Positions 32,405-39,857 of a stretch of 44,319 bases of DNA are shown here, one piece after another. Each line of letters starts with the position of its first letter. Position 1 is the first letter of the stretch. The stretch is from RGIG7949 sp045628845 (GTDB lineage: Bacteria; Bacillota; Clostridia; Oscillospirales; Oscillospiraceae). The notes beneath the pieces are model-generated. The model saw only the letters and a program-made list of their open reading frames with translations. It searched no databases and was not told the origin of the DNA. Both the position numbers and the translations under genes were made by a program. The DNA is taken from positions 1-44,319 of the forward strand of contig JAZQQE010000104.1 of assembly GCA_045628845.1 (NCBI GenBank), given 5' to 3'.

Positions 32405-33211
32405 TCACTCGGCCTTCTTGGACTTGCGGAGATAGATGATCCAGTAAGGAAGTCCGACAAGGCCCGCGCCGCCGACGATATTGCCGAGGGTGACGGGAAT
32501 GAGGTTCTTGACGAAGAAGGAGCCCCAGGTAAGAGCGTCGGCACTGATGCCGTATTCAGTCTTGGCAAAGAGGCCGGCGGAGATATAGTACATATTGGCG
32601 ACGCTGTGCTCGAAGCCGCTGAGGACGAAGAGCATGATCGGGAAGAAGATGCCGACGATCTTGCCGGCGACCGTCTTGGCGGCGAAGGACATCCAGACGG
32701 CGATGCAGACGAGGAAGTTGCAGGCGATGCCGCGGATGAAAGCGTCGCCAAAGGTCATGGTGACCTTGCCGTTGGCGGTGCTGACGATAGCGGCGGCGAG
32801 ACCGCCCTCGGCTCCGCCGAACAGAGAGGCGGTGTGACCGTAGACGGCGATGGCGGCGACGATGATACCGCCGATGAGGTTGCCTATGTAGACGATGAGC
32901 CAGTTCCTGAGCATCTGACCGACAGTCACTTCACCCTCGAGGACGGGGATGATGATGAGGCAGTTGCCGGTGAAGAGCTCGCTGCCGGCCACGAGGACCA
33001 TCGCAAGACCTGCGGGGAATACGCAAGCGCCGACGAGCTTGGCAACCGCTTTGCTCTCGATGGTAACGGCGGCGGTGGTCGCACCGACACCGGCGAGGGC
33101 TATGAAAGCGCCGGCAAGGATGCCGAGGATAAGGAGCTTCATTACGGTGTTCGTGGCTTTGCCTTTACCGATGGCAATATAGTTTTTTGCCACTTCAGCG
33201 GGTGAATTCAT
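32405..33211 (-). CDS. focA: Formate/nitrite transporter (FNT family)
   Basis: A 268-residue pentameric channel subunit for formate, nitrite or related monovalent anions. The start at 33211 has GGAGGT 7 nt upstream; a longer frame would run through the leader. Six membrane segments are visible, with the FNT signatures AGSELFTGNCL (after helix 2) and GFEHSVANMYYIS with the central pore His202, and the typical N-terminal amphipathic stretch SPAEVAKNYIAIGKGKA. FocA and NirC cannot be told apart from these motifs alone; in a fermenting Clostridia-type genome formate is the likelier substrate. It is alone in its transcription unit, preceded by a structured leader of about 160 nt and its own promoter. 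Confidence 0.93.
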   Translation of the reverse strand: MNSPAEVAKNYIAIGKGKATNTVMKLLILGILAGAFIALAGVGATTAAVTIESKAVAKLVGACVFPAGLAMVLVAGSELFTGNCLIIIPVLEGEVTVGQMLRNWLIVYIGNLIGGIIVAAIAVYGHTASLFGGAEGGLAAAIVSTANGKVTMTFGDAFIRGIACNFLVCIAVWMSFAAKTVAGKIVGIFFPIMLFVLSGFEHSVANMYYISAGLFAKTEYGISADALTWGSFFVKNLIPVTLGNIVGGAGLVGLPYWIIYLRKSKKAE

Positions 33212-33376
33212 GATATTACCTCCAAAGTACTTTATCTCTGAGGTGCCGCTCCGCGCCGGCAAAGACAGGTCCGCACCGAAGATGAGAAACATTCCCCCGG
33301 AGAGTGCCGGGGGTATTTTTCTGCATCGGAGCGGCCCGGATGCCTTAACGAGGCCGAGCACATACGATTAAAGTTC
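33212..33376 (-). other. Structured 5' leader of the formate/nitrite channel gene
   Basis: Between the predicted start site (about 33370) and the ribosome binding site the leader can form a long-range 9-bp stem: GCCGCTCCG (plus-strand 33245-33253) is exactly complementary to CGGAGCGGC (33327-33335). It encloses a 7-bp GC hairpin (33294-33313). I could not match it to a known riboswitch class. Confidence 0.5.
33294..33320 (+). terminator. Plus-strand terminator antisense within the focA leader
   Basis: CCCCCGG (33294-33300), a 6-nt loop, then CCGGGGG (33307-33313) followed by TATTTTT form a typical intrinsic terminator for plus-strand transcription. The only plus-strand gene upstream is the DUF4830-like gene ending at 32402. 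On the minus strand the hairpin is preceded rather than followed by the T-run's complement. Confidence 0.6.
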
Positions 33377-33405
33377 ATTTTATACCGCGCTCTTCCAAAT
33401 GTCAA
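33377..33405 (-). promoter_or_regulatory. Promoter of focA
   Basis: TTGACA (33400-33405, consensus), 17 nt, TAAAAT (33377-33382) on the minus strand. Confidence 0.78.
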
Positions 33406-33421
33406 CGCAAATGCTTGCGTT
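33404..33421. promoter_or_regulatory. Inverted repeat adjoining the focA -35 box
   Basis: AACGCAA-ATGC-TTGCGTT is a perfect 7-bp inverted repeat with a 4-nt spacer that touches the -35 element. It is a candidate activator or repressor site; the protein is unknown. Confidence 0.5.
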
Positions 33422-33429
33422 CAAAATGA

Positions 33430-33468
33430 AAAAGCGGACCCCCTGCGCCGTTTAGCGGTGCGGGGGTC
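33430..33468 (-). terminator. Second terminator downstream of the 173-aa membrane protein gene
   Basis: GACCCCC with GCGCCG (33437-33450) pairs with CGGTGC and GGGGGTC (33456-33468) with one bulge. On the minus strand it is followed by CGCTTTTTC. It lies upstream of the focA promoter and insulates it. Confidence 0.75.
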
Positions 33469-33563
33469 TTTGCTTATCTGCTGCGTGACAGCTCGCTTCT
33501 CCCCTCTACGTTGCGCTTCGTGCGCGGAGGGGTTCATGCGGAGGTGCGGCCCCGACGCCCGCA
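33469..33563. other. Gap between two tandem terminators, nothing recognised
   Basis: With the focA leader and the flanking terminators it belongs to a 418-bp gene-free stretch (33212-33629). No frame with a ribosome binding site and no further palindrome of note was seen here. Confidence 0.55.
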
Positions 33564-33605
33564 GGCAAAAAGAACCCCCAAAGCAGGCGGACTGCTTTGG
33601 GGGGG
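33564..33605 (-). terminator. Rho-independent terminator after the 173-aa membrane protein gene
   Basis: CCCCCAAAGCAG (33575-33586) pairs perfectly with CTGCTTTGGGGG (33592-33603) around a 5-nt loop. On the minus strand TTCTTTTTGCC follows. It lies 24 bp past the stop codon. Confidence 0.92.
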
Positions 33606-33629
33606 ATTATGTATGGATGCTTTACTGAA

Positions 33630-34151
33630 TCATTCGAATTCGTACTTGGCGGCATAGGAGGCTCTGATGGCCTTGCCGATGAACCATGCAACGATCGTCA
33701 ATGCAATAAATACGATCATAAAGATGATCTGCCCTGCCCTCTTATCAGCGGTCTGAAGACCGAAGATGCTCATCGCGGGGAGGAACGAGGCGCTGCAGTA
33801 GCCATAGAAGAAGTTGAAGATCTTATCACTGATGAGGCCGATGAAGGGAACGACCTGCATGACGACGAGGGCGATCATTCCGGCTGGGTTCCTATTGTAG
33901 CCGAAGAGAGCGGAGAAGAACAGGATGCCGAGGATGATGAGGATGGAGCAGACGACAAAGTTCCAGCCGACGTTCTTTCCGACGAGTTTAAGGGTGGAGA
34001 CCTTCTCGACCGTCAGACCGAAGCCCTTATCCTTGGCGCTGCCTTCGAGGACGAATCTGAATCCGGACAGTATGCTCATCTCAAAAATGACGACGATACT
34101 GATGAGGATGGTGTAAATGAATCCTTTTGTTCTGCTTTCAAGAAATTTCAT
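33630..34151 (-). CDS. Hypothetical membrane protein with four predicted helices
   Basis: A 173-residue protein of no recognised family. Hydrophobic segments lie near residues 10-32, 62-84, 90-112 and 141-163. Short basic or acidic loops separate them (SAKDKGFGLTVEKVS, ADKRAG), and the C-terminus is charged (ASYAAKYEFE). The start at 34151 is fixed by the promoter: the next upstream ATG (34184) overlaps the -10 box. AAGGGG lies about 11 nt before the ATG. It is a single-gene unit with its own strong promoter and two tandem terminators, which suggests appreciable expression. The divergent neighbour is a uracil-DNA glycosylase gene. Function is unknown. Confidence 0.82.
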   Translation of the reverse strand: MKFLESRTKGFIYTILISIVVIFEMSILSGFRFVLEGSAKDKGFGLTVEKVSTLKLVGKNVGWNFVVCSILIILGILFFSALFGYNRNPAGMIALVVMQVVPFIGLISDKIFNFFYGYCSASFLPAMSIFGLQTADKRAGQIIFMIVFIALTIVAWFIGKAIRASYAAKYEFE

Positions 34152-34182
34152 CAGAGTTGCACCCCTTAGCTTTGATATGGGC

Positions 34183-34211
34183 ATTATAGCACATCACTTT
34201 TTGCTTGACAA
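34183..34211 (-). promoter_or_regulatory. Promoter of the 173-aa membrane protein gene
   Basis: TTGTCA (34206-34211), 17 nt, TATAAT (34183-34188) with extended TGC on the minus strand. The start near 34176 gives a leader of about 25 nt. Confidence 0.82.
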
Positions 34212-34262
34212 GAGAAATATAGAAAAAATGATAAAAACTTCGGTCATATTCGGCGTGAAAAA

Positions 34263-34291
34263 TTGCAATATCCACATATAGGTGTTAAAAT
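34263..34291 (+). promoter_or_regulatory. Promoter of the uracil-DNA glycosylase gene
   Basis: TTGCAA (34263-34268), 17 nt, TAAAAT (34286-34291) with extended TGT on the plus strand. Confidence 0.72.
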
Positions 34292-34354
34292 ACCCGCAGA
34301 ACAGGCTCAAAACCGTTCATATTTCACGCTCCCGGAGGACGGAGGATACAGAAA

Positions 34355-34909
34355 ATGTCAGTGCTCGATGATCTGAAAAACCAATGTGAGGGCTGCACGG
34401 GCTGCGGTCTGTGCCAAACGCGCACGAATCTCGTATTCGGCGTCGGCGCGGAGGACGCGCGCGTCATGTTCATAGGCGAGGGCCCCGGGCGCGACGAGGA
34501 TCTTCAGGGCAAGCCCTTCGTCGGCCGCGCGGGCAAGCTGCTCGACAGCATGCTCGATATCATCGGGCTCAGCCGCAGCAGCATCTACATAGCAAACATC
34601 GTCAAGTGCCGCCCGCCGCAAAACCGCGATCCGCTCCCCGAGGAGCAGGACGCCTGCTATCCGTGGCTTGAACGGCAGATCGAGATGATAGACCCGAAGC
34701 TCATCGTCTGCCTCGGCAGGATATCCGCGATGAGGATAATTAAAAGCGACTTCCGCATCACGAAGGAGCACGGGCAGTGGTTCGACGTGGGAGGCAGGCA
34801 GGCGATGGCGATATTCCATCCCGCCGCCCTGCTGCGCGACCCCGGCAAGCGCCCGGAGACTTTCCTTGATCTCAAGGAGCTCCGCCGCAGGCTCGACGAG
34901 CTTGGCTGA
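34355..34909 (+). CDS. Uracil-DNA glycosylase, family 4 (iron-sulfur)
   Basis: Removes uracil from DNA as the first step of base-excision repair. The 184-residue length is normal for the bacterial family 4 / SPO1-related group. The four 4Fe-4S cysteines have the usual spacing: Cys17 and Cys20 (CGLC), Cys85 (KCRPP) and Cys101. The catalytic motifs are GEGPGRDED (41-49) and HPAALLRDP (155-163), and FVGRAGKLLD lies between. GGAGGA precedes the ATG at about 9 nt. It is co-transcribed with the DUF3237 gene, 13 bp downstream, and both end at a strong terminator. Confidence 0.95.
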   Translation: MSVLDDLKNQCEGCTGCGLCQTRTNLVFGVGAEDARVMFIGEGPGRDEDLQGKPFVGRAGKLLDSMLDIIGLSRSSIYIANIVKCRPPQNRDPLPEEQDACYPWLERQIEMIDPKLIVCLGRISAMRIIKSDFRITKEHGQWFDVGGRQAMAIFHPAALLRDPGKRPETFLDLKELRRRLDELG

Positions 34910-34922
34910 GAAAGGAACGGAC

Positions 34923-35345
34923 ATGGCTGACAGACTTATTTTCGAGGTCGCCGTCGACATAGCGCTCGGAGGCTCCGCCGCGCTGAAGGCCGCGCACGGC
35001 GAGGTGCTGATGATACCCTTCGGCGGTGAGGTGCACGGGAGCATTTTCAACGGCACCGTCCTCCCCGGCGGGACGGACGTGCAGACCGTGGACGCAAACG
35101 GCGTACGGAAGATGGACGCCCGCTACATGCTCGAGGGCACGGACTACACGGGCGCGCCGTGCCGCATCTACGTCGAAAACGTCGGATATTTCCCCGCCGG
35201 CGCACACGCGATGCCGTTCAAGACCGTGCCGACGTTCCTTACGGACAGCGAGGCGCTCGCTCCCCTGCTCCATTCCGCGTCGTTTCGCGGAGAGGGGCAT
35301 CCCCGCGAGGGCGGAGTGCTCATCAAGATATTCCTGATGGAATGA
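34923..35345 (+). CDS. DUF3237-family protein
   Basis: A 140-residue soluble protein. The start at 34923 has AAAGGAAC upstream, 13 bp past the uracil-DNA glycosylase stop. The pattern matches DUF3237, a small beta-barrel family: an early strand FEVAVDIA, GGEVHGSIFNGTVLPGGTD, QTVDANGVRKMDARYML, CRIYVENVGYF and a C-terminal VLIKIFLME. The family has no established biochemical role, although related barrels bind small hydrophobic ligands. Linkage with a repair glycosylase is probably incidental. A terminator follows after 48 bp. Confidence 0.85.
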   Translation: MADRLIFEVAVDIALGGSAALKAAHGEVLMIPFGGEVHGSIFNGTVLPGGTDVQTVDANGVRKMDARYMLEGTDYTGAPCRIYVENVGYFPAGAHAMPFKTVPTFLTDSEALAPLLHSASFRGEGHPREGGVLIKIFLME

Positions 35346-35393
35346 AAGACCGCGTTCCGAAAAGGTGCGGGCACATAGAGCCTTATACTATAA

Positions 35394-35435
35394 GACCGGA
35401 GCAGTCCGAAAACGGCTGCTCCGGTCTTTGTTTTT
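35394..35435 (+). terminator. Rho-independent terminator after the DUF3237 gene
   Basis: GACCGGAGCAG (35394-35404) pairs with CTGCTCCGGTC (35416-35426), with an inner CCG-AAAA-CGG hairpin, followed by TTTGTTTTT. The small hairpin GCGTCAGGTCTGACGC at 35441-35456 lies between it and the convergent ABC exporter gene. Confidence 0.9.
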
Positions 35436-35465
35436 GCCGGGCGTCAGGTCTGACGCAGGAAAGCA

Positions 35466-37259
35466 TCAGTCCAGCGCGAACTGCGAATTATACATTTCGG
35501 CATAAAAGCCGTTTTGGGCCATCAGTTCATCATGATCTCCCTGCTCGATGATGTTTCCGTCCTTCATGACAAGGACCAGATCAGCGTTGCGGATGGTGGA
35601 CAGGCGGTGAGCAATAACGAAGCTCGTGCGCCCCTTTGTGAGCCGGTCCATCGCCTCCTGTATCTCTATCTCCGTTCTGGTGTCGACGTTAGACGTTGCC
35701 TCGTCGAGTATCAGCAGCGGCGCGTTTTCCGCCATCGCACGCGCGATGGTCACAAGCTGCTTCTGCCCGGCGGACATGGCACTTTCACTCTCCAGAACAG
35801 TATCCACGCCGTTGGCAAGCGTTGATACGTAATAGTCGAGGTTTGCCTCGTGGATTACGGTATCGAGCCATTCATCCGGTATGTCCTCATTATTGAAAAC
35901 GACGTTTTCCCTGAACGTTCCGTCAAACATCCACGTATCCTGCAACACCATACCGAAAATACTCCGGAGCTCGGTCCTGGACATATCGCGGATCGGAACA
36001 CCGTCGATGAGGATATCGCCCGAGTTCGTTTCGTAGAAACGCATCAGGAGATTTACTATCGTCGTCTTGCCGGCCCCCGTCGGGCCGACGATGGCGACTT
36101 TCATGCCCGGCTCCACCTTTGCGGCGAAATCCGGGATTATCGTTTTGTCCTCCGTGTAACCGAAGTTGACGTGGCGGAATTCGACCTCGCCCTTCACGTT
36201 ATCGGAGCCGAGGCGTACCGTTTTCCCGCTCTCGTCCTCCTCCTCTTCCTCGTCAAGCAGTTCGAAGACACGGCTTCCGCTCGCCGCGGCAGTCTGAAGT
36301 GTGTTCATGGACTGGGCTATCTGCGACAGAGGGCTCTGGAACAGGTTGATATAAACGAGGAATGCGGTTATCGTGCCGAACGATATCCCGGGTCTGCCGG
36401 CAGCCAGAAGCAGGCCGCCCGTCAGGCACACCGCCGCGTATGCGAAATATGCGATAAAGCTCATCAGCGGCTGCATGATACCGCCGATGGACTGCGCCTT
36501 GACCATGGTCCCGTACAGTCTGGTATTCGCCTCGTCGAATACCGCCTTTTTGGCGTTTTCGGCGTTGAACGCTTTTATGATGAGGTGTCCGGTGAAGTTT
36601 TCTTCAACTATGCCGTTCACTTCACCTATCTCGTCCTGCCTGCGTTCCAGAAGCGGCATGACCGTTTTCATGACGATGCCCAGAACGATCATGACGAGCG
36701 GGACGGACGCCAGTACCGCGAGCGCCATCTGCCAGCTGGTGATGAACATAGCGATCAGTACGCCGATGAGCATCAGCACTGACTGGAAAAGCGAGGTTAT
36801 AGACTGCTGAAGGGACACTCCGATCTGATCGACGTCATTCGTTACGACGGAGAGCGTGTCGCCGTACGGATGGGAATCGAAATATCTGAGCTTCATCCGG
36901 TTGATCTTTTGCGACGCCTGAGAGCGGAGGCCTTTGGAATAATCATTCGCCGCCGTATTCATGACGAAGCCCGATATGAAATGCATCAGTGCGTTGACTA
37001 CGTAAAACACGCATAGCACCATGCCGTAGTGCAGAAGCATACGCATGTCTATCGACATGGTCCCCGCGCCTTCGGTGATGGTGTCCGTGAGCTTGGAAAG
37101 CCACTGAGGCGCCAGAATGGATGCCGCGACCGATACTGCGACGCAGACAAGCGCGACGGCAATAGAGCGGTTATACGGGCGGAAGGACGCAAGGACTCTT
37201 CCCATGTTCTTTCCCGCTTCCGCTTTTTCGGCGGGAGTTTTTCTTTCTTTCATCGGCAT
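35466..37259 (-). CDS. ABC exporter half-transporter, TM288-like subunit
   Basis: A 597-residue fusion of six membrane helices (about 30-330) and an ATPase domain (about 355-597), forming a heterodimer with the upstream gene product. Motifs: Walker A GPTGAGKTT (near 391), Walker B LLILDEATSNVD with the catalytic Glu intact, and switch His IAHRLST. The signature is MSAGQKQL instead of LSGGQ, as seen in the partner that completes the degenerate site in TM287/288-type exporters. The acidic run EEEEEDESG separates the two domains. The ATG overlaps the upstream gene by 10 nt, with GGAGG 10 nt before it. Role: drug, lipid or peptide export; substrate unknown. Confidence 0.92.
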   Translation of the reverse strand: MPMKERKTPAEKAEAGKNMGRVLASFRPYNRSIAVALVCVAVSVAASILAPQWLSKLTDTITEGAGTMSIDMRMLLHYGMVLCVFYVVNALMHFISGFVMNTAANDYSKGLRSQASQKINRMKLRYFDSHPYGDTLSVVTNDVDQIGVSLQQSITSLFQSVLMLIGVLIAMFITSWQMALAVLASVPLVMIVLGIVMKTVMPLLERRQDEIGEVNGIVEENFTGHLIIKAFNAENAKKAVFDEANTRLYGTMVKAQSIGGIMQPLMSFIAYFAYAAVCLTGGLLLAAGRPGISFGTITAFLVYINLFQSPLSQIAQSMNTLQTAAASGSRVFELLDEEEEEDESGKTVRLGSDNVKGEVEFRHVNFGYTEDKTIIPDFAAKVEPGMKVAIVGPTGAGKTTIVNLLMRFYETNSGDILIDGVPIRDMSRTELRSIFGMVLQDTWMFDGTFRENVVFNNEDIPDEWLDTVIHEANLDYYVSTLANGVDTVLESESAMSAGQKQLVTIARAMAENAPLLILDEATSNVDTRTEIEIQEAMDRLTKGRTSFVIAHRLSTIRNADLVLVMKDGNIIEQGDHDELMAQNGFYAEMYNSQFALD

Positions 37260-39130
37260 AGTCCCAGTTCCTCCCTTGAAAGCTGTGAAAGGGCGATATC
37301 AAGATAAACGGGGCAGGTTTCGAGCAGTTCCCCGTGAGTCCCGGCCCCGGCGATCTCGCCCTTGTCTATCACGATGATCCGGTCTGCATCCATGATGGTC
37401 CCGATGCGCTGGGCGACAATCAGCTTCGTGGCGTCCTTCGCGTACGCTCCGAGATTGTTCCTTACCTTTCGGTCGGTCTTATAGTCGAGCGCGGAGAACG
37501 AATCGTCGAATATATAGATCTCCGGGCGCTTTGCCGCCGCGCGGGCGATACAGAGCCTCTGCCGCTGTCCTCCGGACACGTTCTGCCCGCCCTGTGCTAT
37601 CTCAAACTGATACCCTTCTTCATTCTGCTCAATGAATCCCGCAGCCTCGGCGGCCTCACAGGCCTTCTTTATATCCTCGTCGGAAATGTCCGGATCGCCG
37701 AGCCTGATATTGTCCGCAACCGTCCCGCGGAAGAGGAAGCCCTTTTGCGGAACGTACCCGATGCGCGCGCGGAGATCGTGCTGCTCCATGTCCTTCACGT
37801 TGACGCCGTCGACGAGCACCTCGCCCTCCGTCACATCATAAAACCGCGGCACAAGATTGACGATGCTCGTTTTGCCCGAGCCCGTGGAGCCGATGAAGGC
37901 GACCGTTTCTCCGGAGACCGCCTGAAATGAGATATTCTTCAGGGCAGGCTCGTCTCCGTCCGGATATCGGAAAGAGACGTTCCGGAATTCCACCGTTCCC
38001 TTCCGCTCCGGCGAGAGCGGAGCCTCCGGATCCTTTACGCAGGATTCCGTATCCAGTACCTCGTTGATACGGTTTGCGCAGACGGCAGCGCGGGGCCAGA
38101 GGACGAACATCATCATCAGCATCATGAAGGACATGATTATCTGACCCGCAAGAGCCGAGAACGAAGTGACCGTTGCATAATCGATGGTGCCCTTGTTGAT
38201 GAGGCTCGCGCCGATCCAGTATATAGCAAGGGTTATGCCGTTCATGATGATCATGAGCACCGGGCTGAGAAGTGCCAGCACCCGTCCGGCAAAGATCTGC
38301 GTTTTAGTCAGTGAATCGTTTGCCGCGTCGAATTTATCCTGCTGATACTGCTCGGCGTTGAACGCGCGGACTATCCTTATTCCGGTCAGATTTTCGCGGG
38401 CCACGCCGTTGACACGGTCTATCAGCTTCTGAACGATCTTGAATTTCGGAAGCACTATCAGGATCATGGCCGTAATGAAGATGATAAGCAGAACGATGGC
38501 GACGGCAGTCGCTATGGTCAGCTCGGTACTGGACGCCCTGATCTTTATGATCGCCCAGACGGCAGTAATGGGCGCGGCGAAAATCATCTGCATCATCATC
38601 ACGTTCGTCATCTGAACGTTCTGGATATCGTTCGTGGTCCTCGTTATAAGGCTTGCCGTGGAAAAGCGGTTTATCTCCCCGAGCGAAAAATCTTCGACTC
38701 TGTCATAGAGCTTCGTGCGTATCGTAGTGGAGAGGTTTGCGGAAATGAAGCTTGCGAGGATGCAGATGATCCCCTGCACCACGGTCATTATCCCGGCGAG
38801 GGCAAGCATCCACCCCGCCGCACGCCAGATATCACCGGTAGAGGCGGAAGCCACGGCTTTCACCGTTTCAAGCATTTCGGGTGCGGCTGTGCCCGACGCG
38901 GTCAGGAGCGAAACGATGCCGTCCCATCCGGCGTCCCCTACGAGGGCGGACAGCTCCGGTCCGAGCAGGGCCGGGTTATTATGATAATTGACGTACATTA
39001 TCGACTGGATGACTTCTTTGATGTTATCCACGATGGACATCGTGCACCATACCTGAACGAAAGTGAACACGATAACCAGCGCGAGCATGATCCAGTCTTT
39101 TTTTACGAAATTCCGGTATAGCTTAAACAT
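37250..39130 (-). CDS. ABC exporter half-transporter, TM287-like subunit with degenerate Walker B
   Basis: A 626-residue half-transporter. The start at 39130 overlaps the MarR stop (8 nt); AGAGGG lies 7 nt upstream. The membrane domain (about 12-355) has a longer extracellular loop after helix 1 (about 45-115) than its partner. In the ATPase domain, Walker A is GSTGSGKTS (near 413) and the signature is VSGGQRQRL. Walker B is IYIFDDSFSALD, with Asp where the catalytic Glu should be, and AQRIGTI replaces the usual AHR..T switch region. These are the known marks of the degenerate site in heterodimeric exporters (LmrCD, BmrCD, TM287/288). It forms an operon of marR, this gene and the TM288-like gene. 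Confidence 0.93.
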   Translation of the reverse strand: MFKLYRNFVKKDWIMLALVIVFTFVQVWCTMSIVDNIKEVIQSIMYVNYHNNPALLGPELSALVGDAGWDGIVSLLTASGTAAPEMLETVKAVASASTGDIWRAAGWMLALAGIMTVVQGIICILASFISANLSTTIRTKLYDRVEDFSLGEINRFSTASLITRTTNDIQNVQMTNVMMMQMIFAAPITAVWAIIKIRASSTELTIATAVAIVLLIIFITAMILIVLPKFKIVQKLIDRVNGVARENLTGIRIVRAFNAEQYQQDKFDAANDSLTKTQIFAGRVLALLSPVLMIIMNGITLAIYWIGASLINKGTIDYATVTSFSALAGQIIMSFMMLMMMFVLWPRAAVCANRINEVLDTESCVKDPEAPLSPERKGTVEFRNVSFRYPDGDEPALKNISFQAVSGETVAFIGSTGSGKTSIVNLVPRFYDVTEGEVLVDGVNVKDMEQHDLRARIGYVPQKGFLFRGTVADNIRLGDPDISDEDIKKACEAAEAAGFIEQNEEGYQFEIAQGGQNVSGGQRQRLCIARAAAKRPEIYIFDDSFSALDYKTDRKVRNNLGAYAKDATKLIVAQRIGTIMDADRIIVIDKGEIAGAGTHGELLETCPVYLDIALSQLSREELGLCR

Positions 39131-39569
39131 TGTTTTGCCCTCTCGTTTCAAGGTCATTTATCGCATCTTTCATTTTCTGCGATAATCTCAGATATTCGTC
39201 CATGTCCTCTGCTCCGACGATATCTATCATATCCGCCGTAAACTCCACTATCTCCCCTATCCGCTTTTCGACCGCGATGAGGCCCTCCTCGGTAAGGCTG
39301 ACAACGGTTTTCCGGGAATCATTTCCCGACGGCGTCCGTATGATCATGTTATTTGCTTCAAGCTTGTTCAATATGGCCGCTATGCGTGCGGTACTCACTC
39401 CCGCTTCTCTGGCGATATCCCCTGGATAAACGGTCTTATCCCTGTTTTTATAGAGGTACGTCGTAACGTACGCAAGCCCTTCATGCTGCGGGTTCATTTT
39501 TTTCAGATCGAACGTACTGAGCTCTGCGAACTTGCTCACGTACATCCTTGCTGTTTCAAGACGGTCCAA
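39123..39569 (-). CDS. MarR-family transcriptional regulator
   Basis: A 148-residue regulator with the winged-helix MarR fold: helices near 1-45, the recognition region VYPGDIAREAGVSTARIAAILNKLEANNMI, and the wing TPSGNDSRKTVVSLTEEG (DSRKTVV is the characteristic wing sequence), then two C-terminal dimerisation helices. The start is TTG at 39567-39569 with AAGGGG about 9 nt upstream. It is the first gene of the exporter operon and overlaps the next gene, so it very probably represses that operon and is released by an exported substrate. A candidate operator lies at its transcription start. Confidence 0.92.
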   Translation of the reverse strand: MDRLETARMYVSKFAELSTFDLKKMNPQHEGLAYVTTYLYKNRDKTVYPGDIAREAGVSTARIAAILNKLEANNMIIRTPSGNDSRKTVVSLTEEGLIAVEKRIGEIVEFTADMIDIVGAEDMDEYLRLSQKMKDAINDLETRGQNNV

Positions 39570-39594
39570 TGATCGCGCCCCTTTTCCGATTTAC

Positions 39595-39607
39595 CTAACC
39601 CTATTAG
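39595..39607 (-). promoter_or_regulatory. Candidate MarR operator
   Basis: CTAACCCTATTAG contains inverted CTAA / TTAG arms with a 5-nt spacer and lies at the predicted transcription start (about 39608) of the MarR-exporter operon. Autoregulation is an inference from position. Confidence 0.45.
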
Positions 39608-39614
39608 CATTCGT

Positions 39615-39643
39615 ATTATAAGGCTGCCCGTTTTTTGTGTCAA
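39615..39643 (-). promoter_or_regulatory. Consensus promoter of the MarR-exporter operon
   Basis: TTGACA (39638-39643), 17 nt, TATAAT (39615-39620) on the minus strand: both hexamers match consensus exactly. Confidence 0.88.
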
Positions 39644-39754
39644 GACACGAACGTTTCTGGTTTTTCCCGTTCCAGACATCGCTCCGGCTCATTTTCACAC
39701 GCCGCAGACCGAACGTCATTCGAAGACGGAATATCATCTCCCGCAGCGATGCGC

Positions 39755-39792
39755 AAAAAGTCCGCCGATGCTGACGCATGGCGGACTTTTTT
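39755..39792. terminator. Bidirectional-looking terminator after the alpha/beta hydrolase gene
   Basis: GTCCGCC (39760-39766) pairs with GGCGGAC (39780-39786), extended inside by ATGC-TGAC-GCAT, with AAAAA on the left and TTTTTT on the right. On the minus strand it ends the hydrolase operon. The gap 39570-39857 holds otherwise only the MarR promoter. Confidence 0.85.
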
Positions 39793-39857
39793 GAAGAAGT
39801 TTCAGGCCGGGAGATACGTTTCCGGACTATTTATCCCGGGGTCGAAGACGCTCTTTT

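Noticed and set aside
33212..33376. ZTP or THF riboswitch upstream of the formate channel gene
   Set aside because: Gene context would fit, but the conserved loop sequences of these classes as I know them are not found; kept only as an unassigned structured leader.
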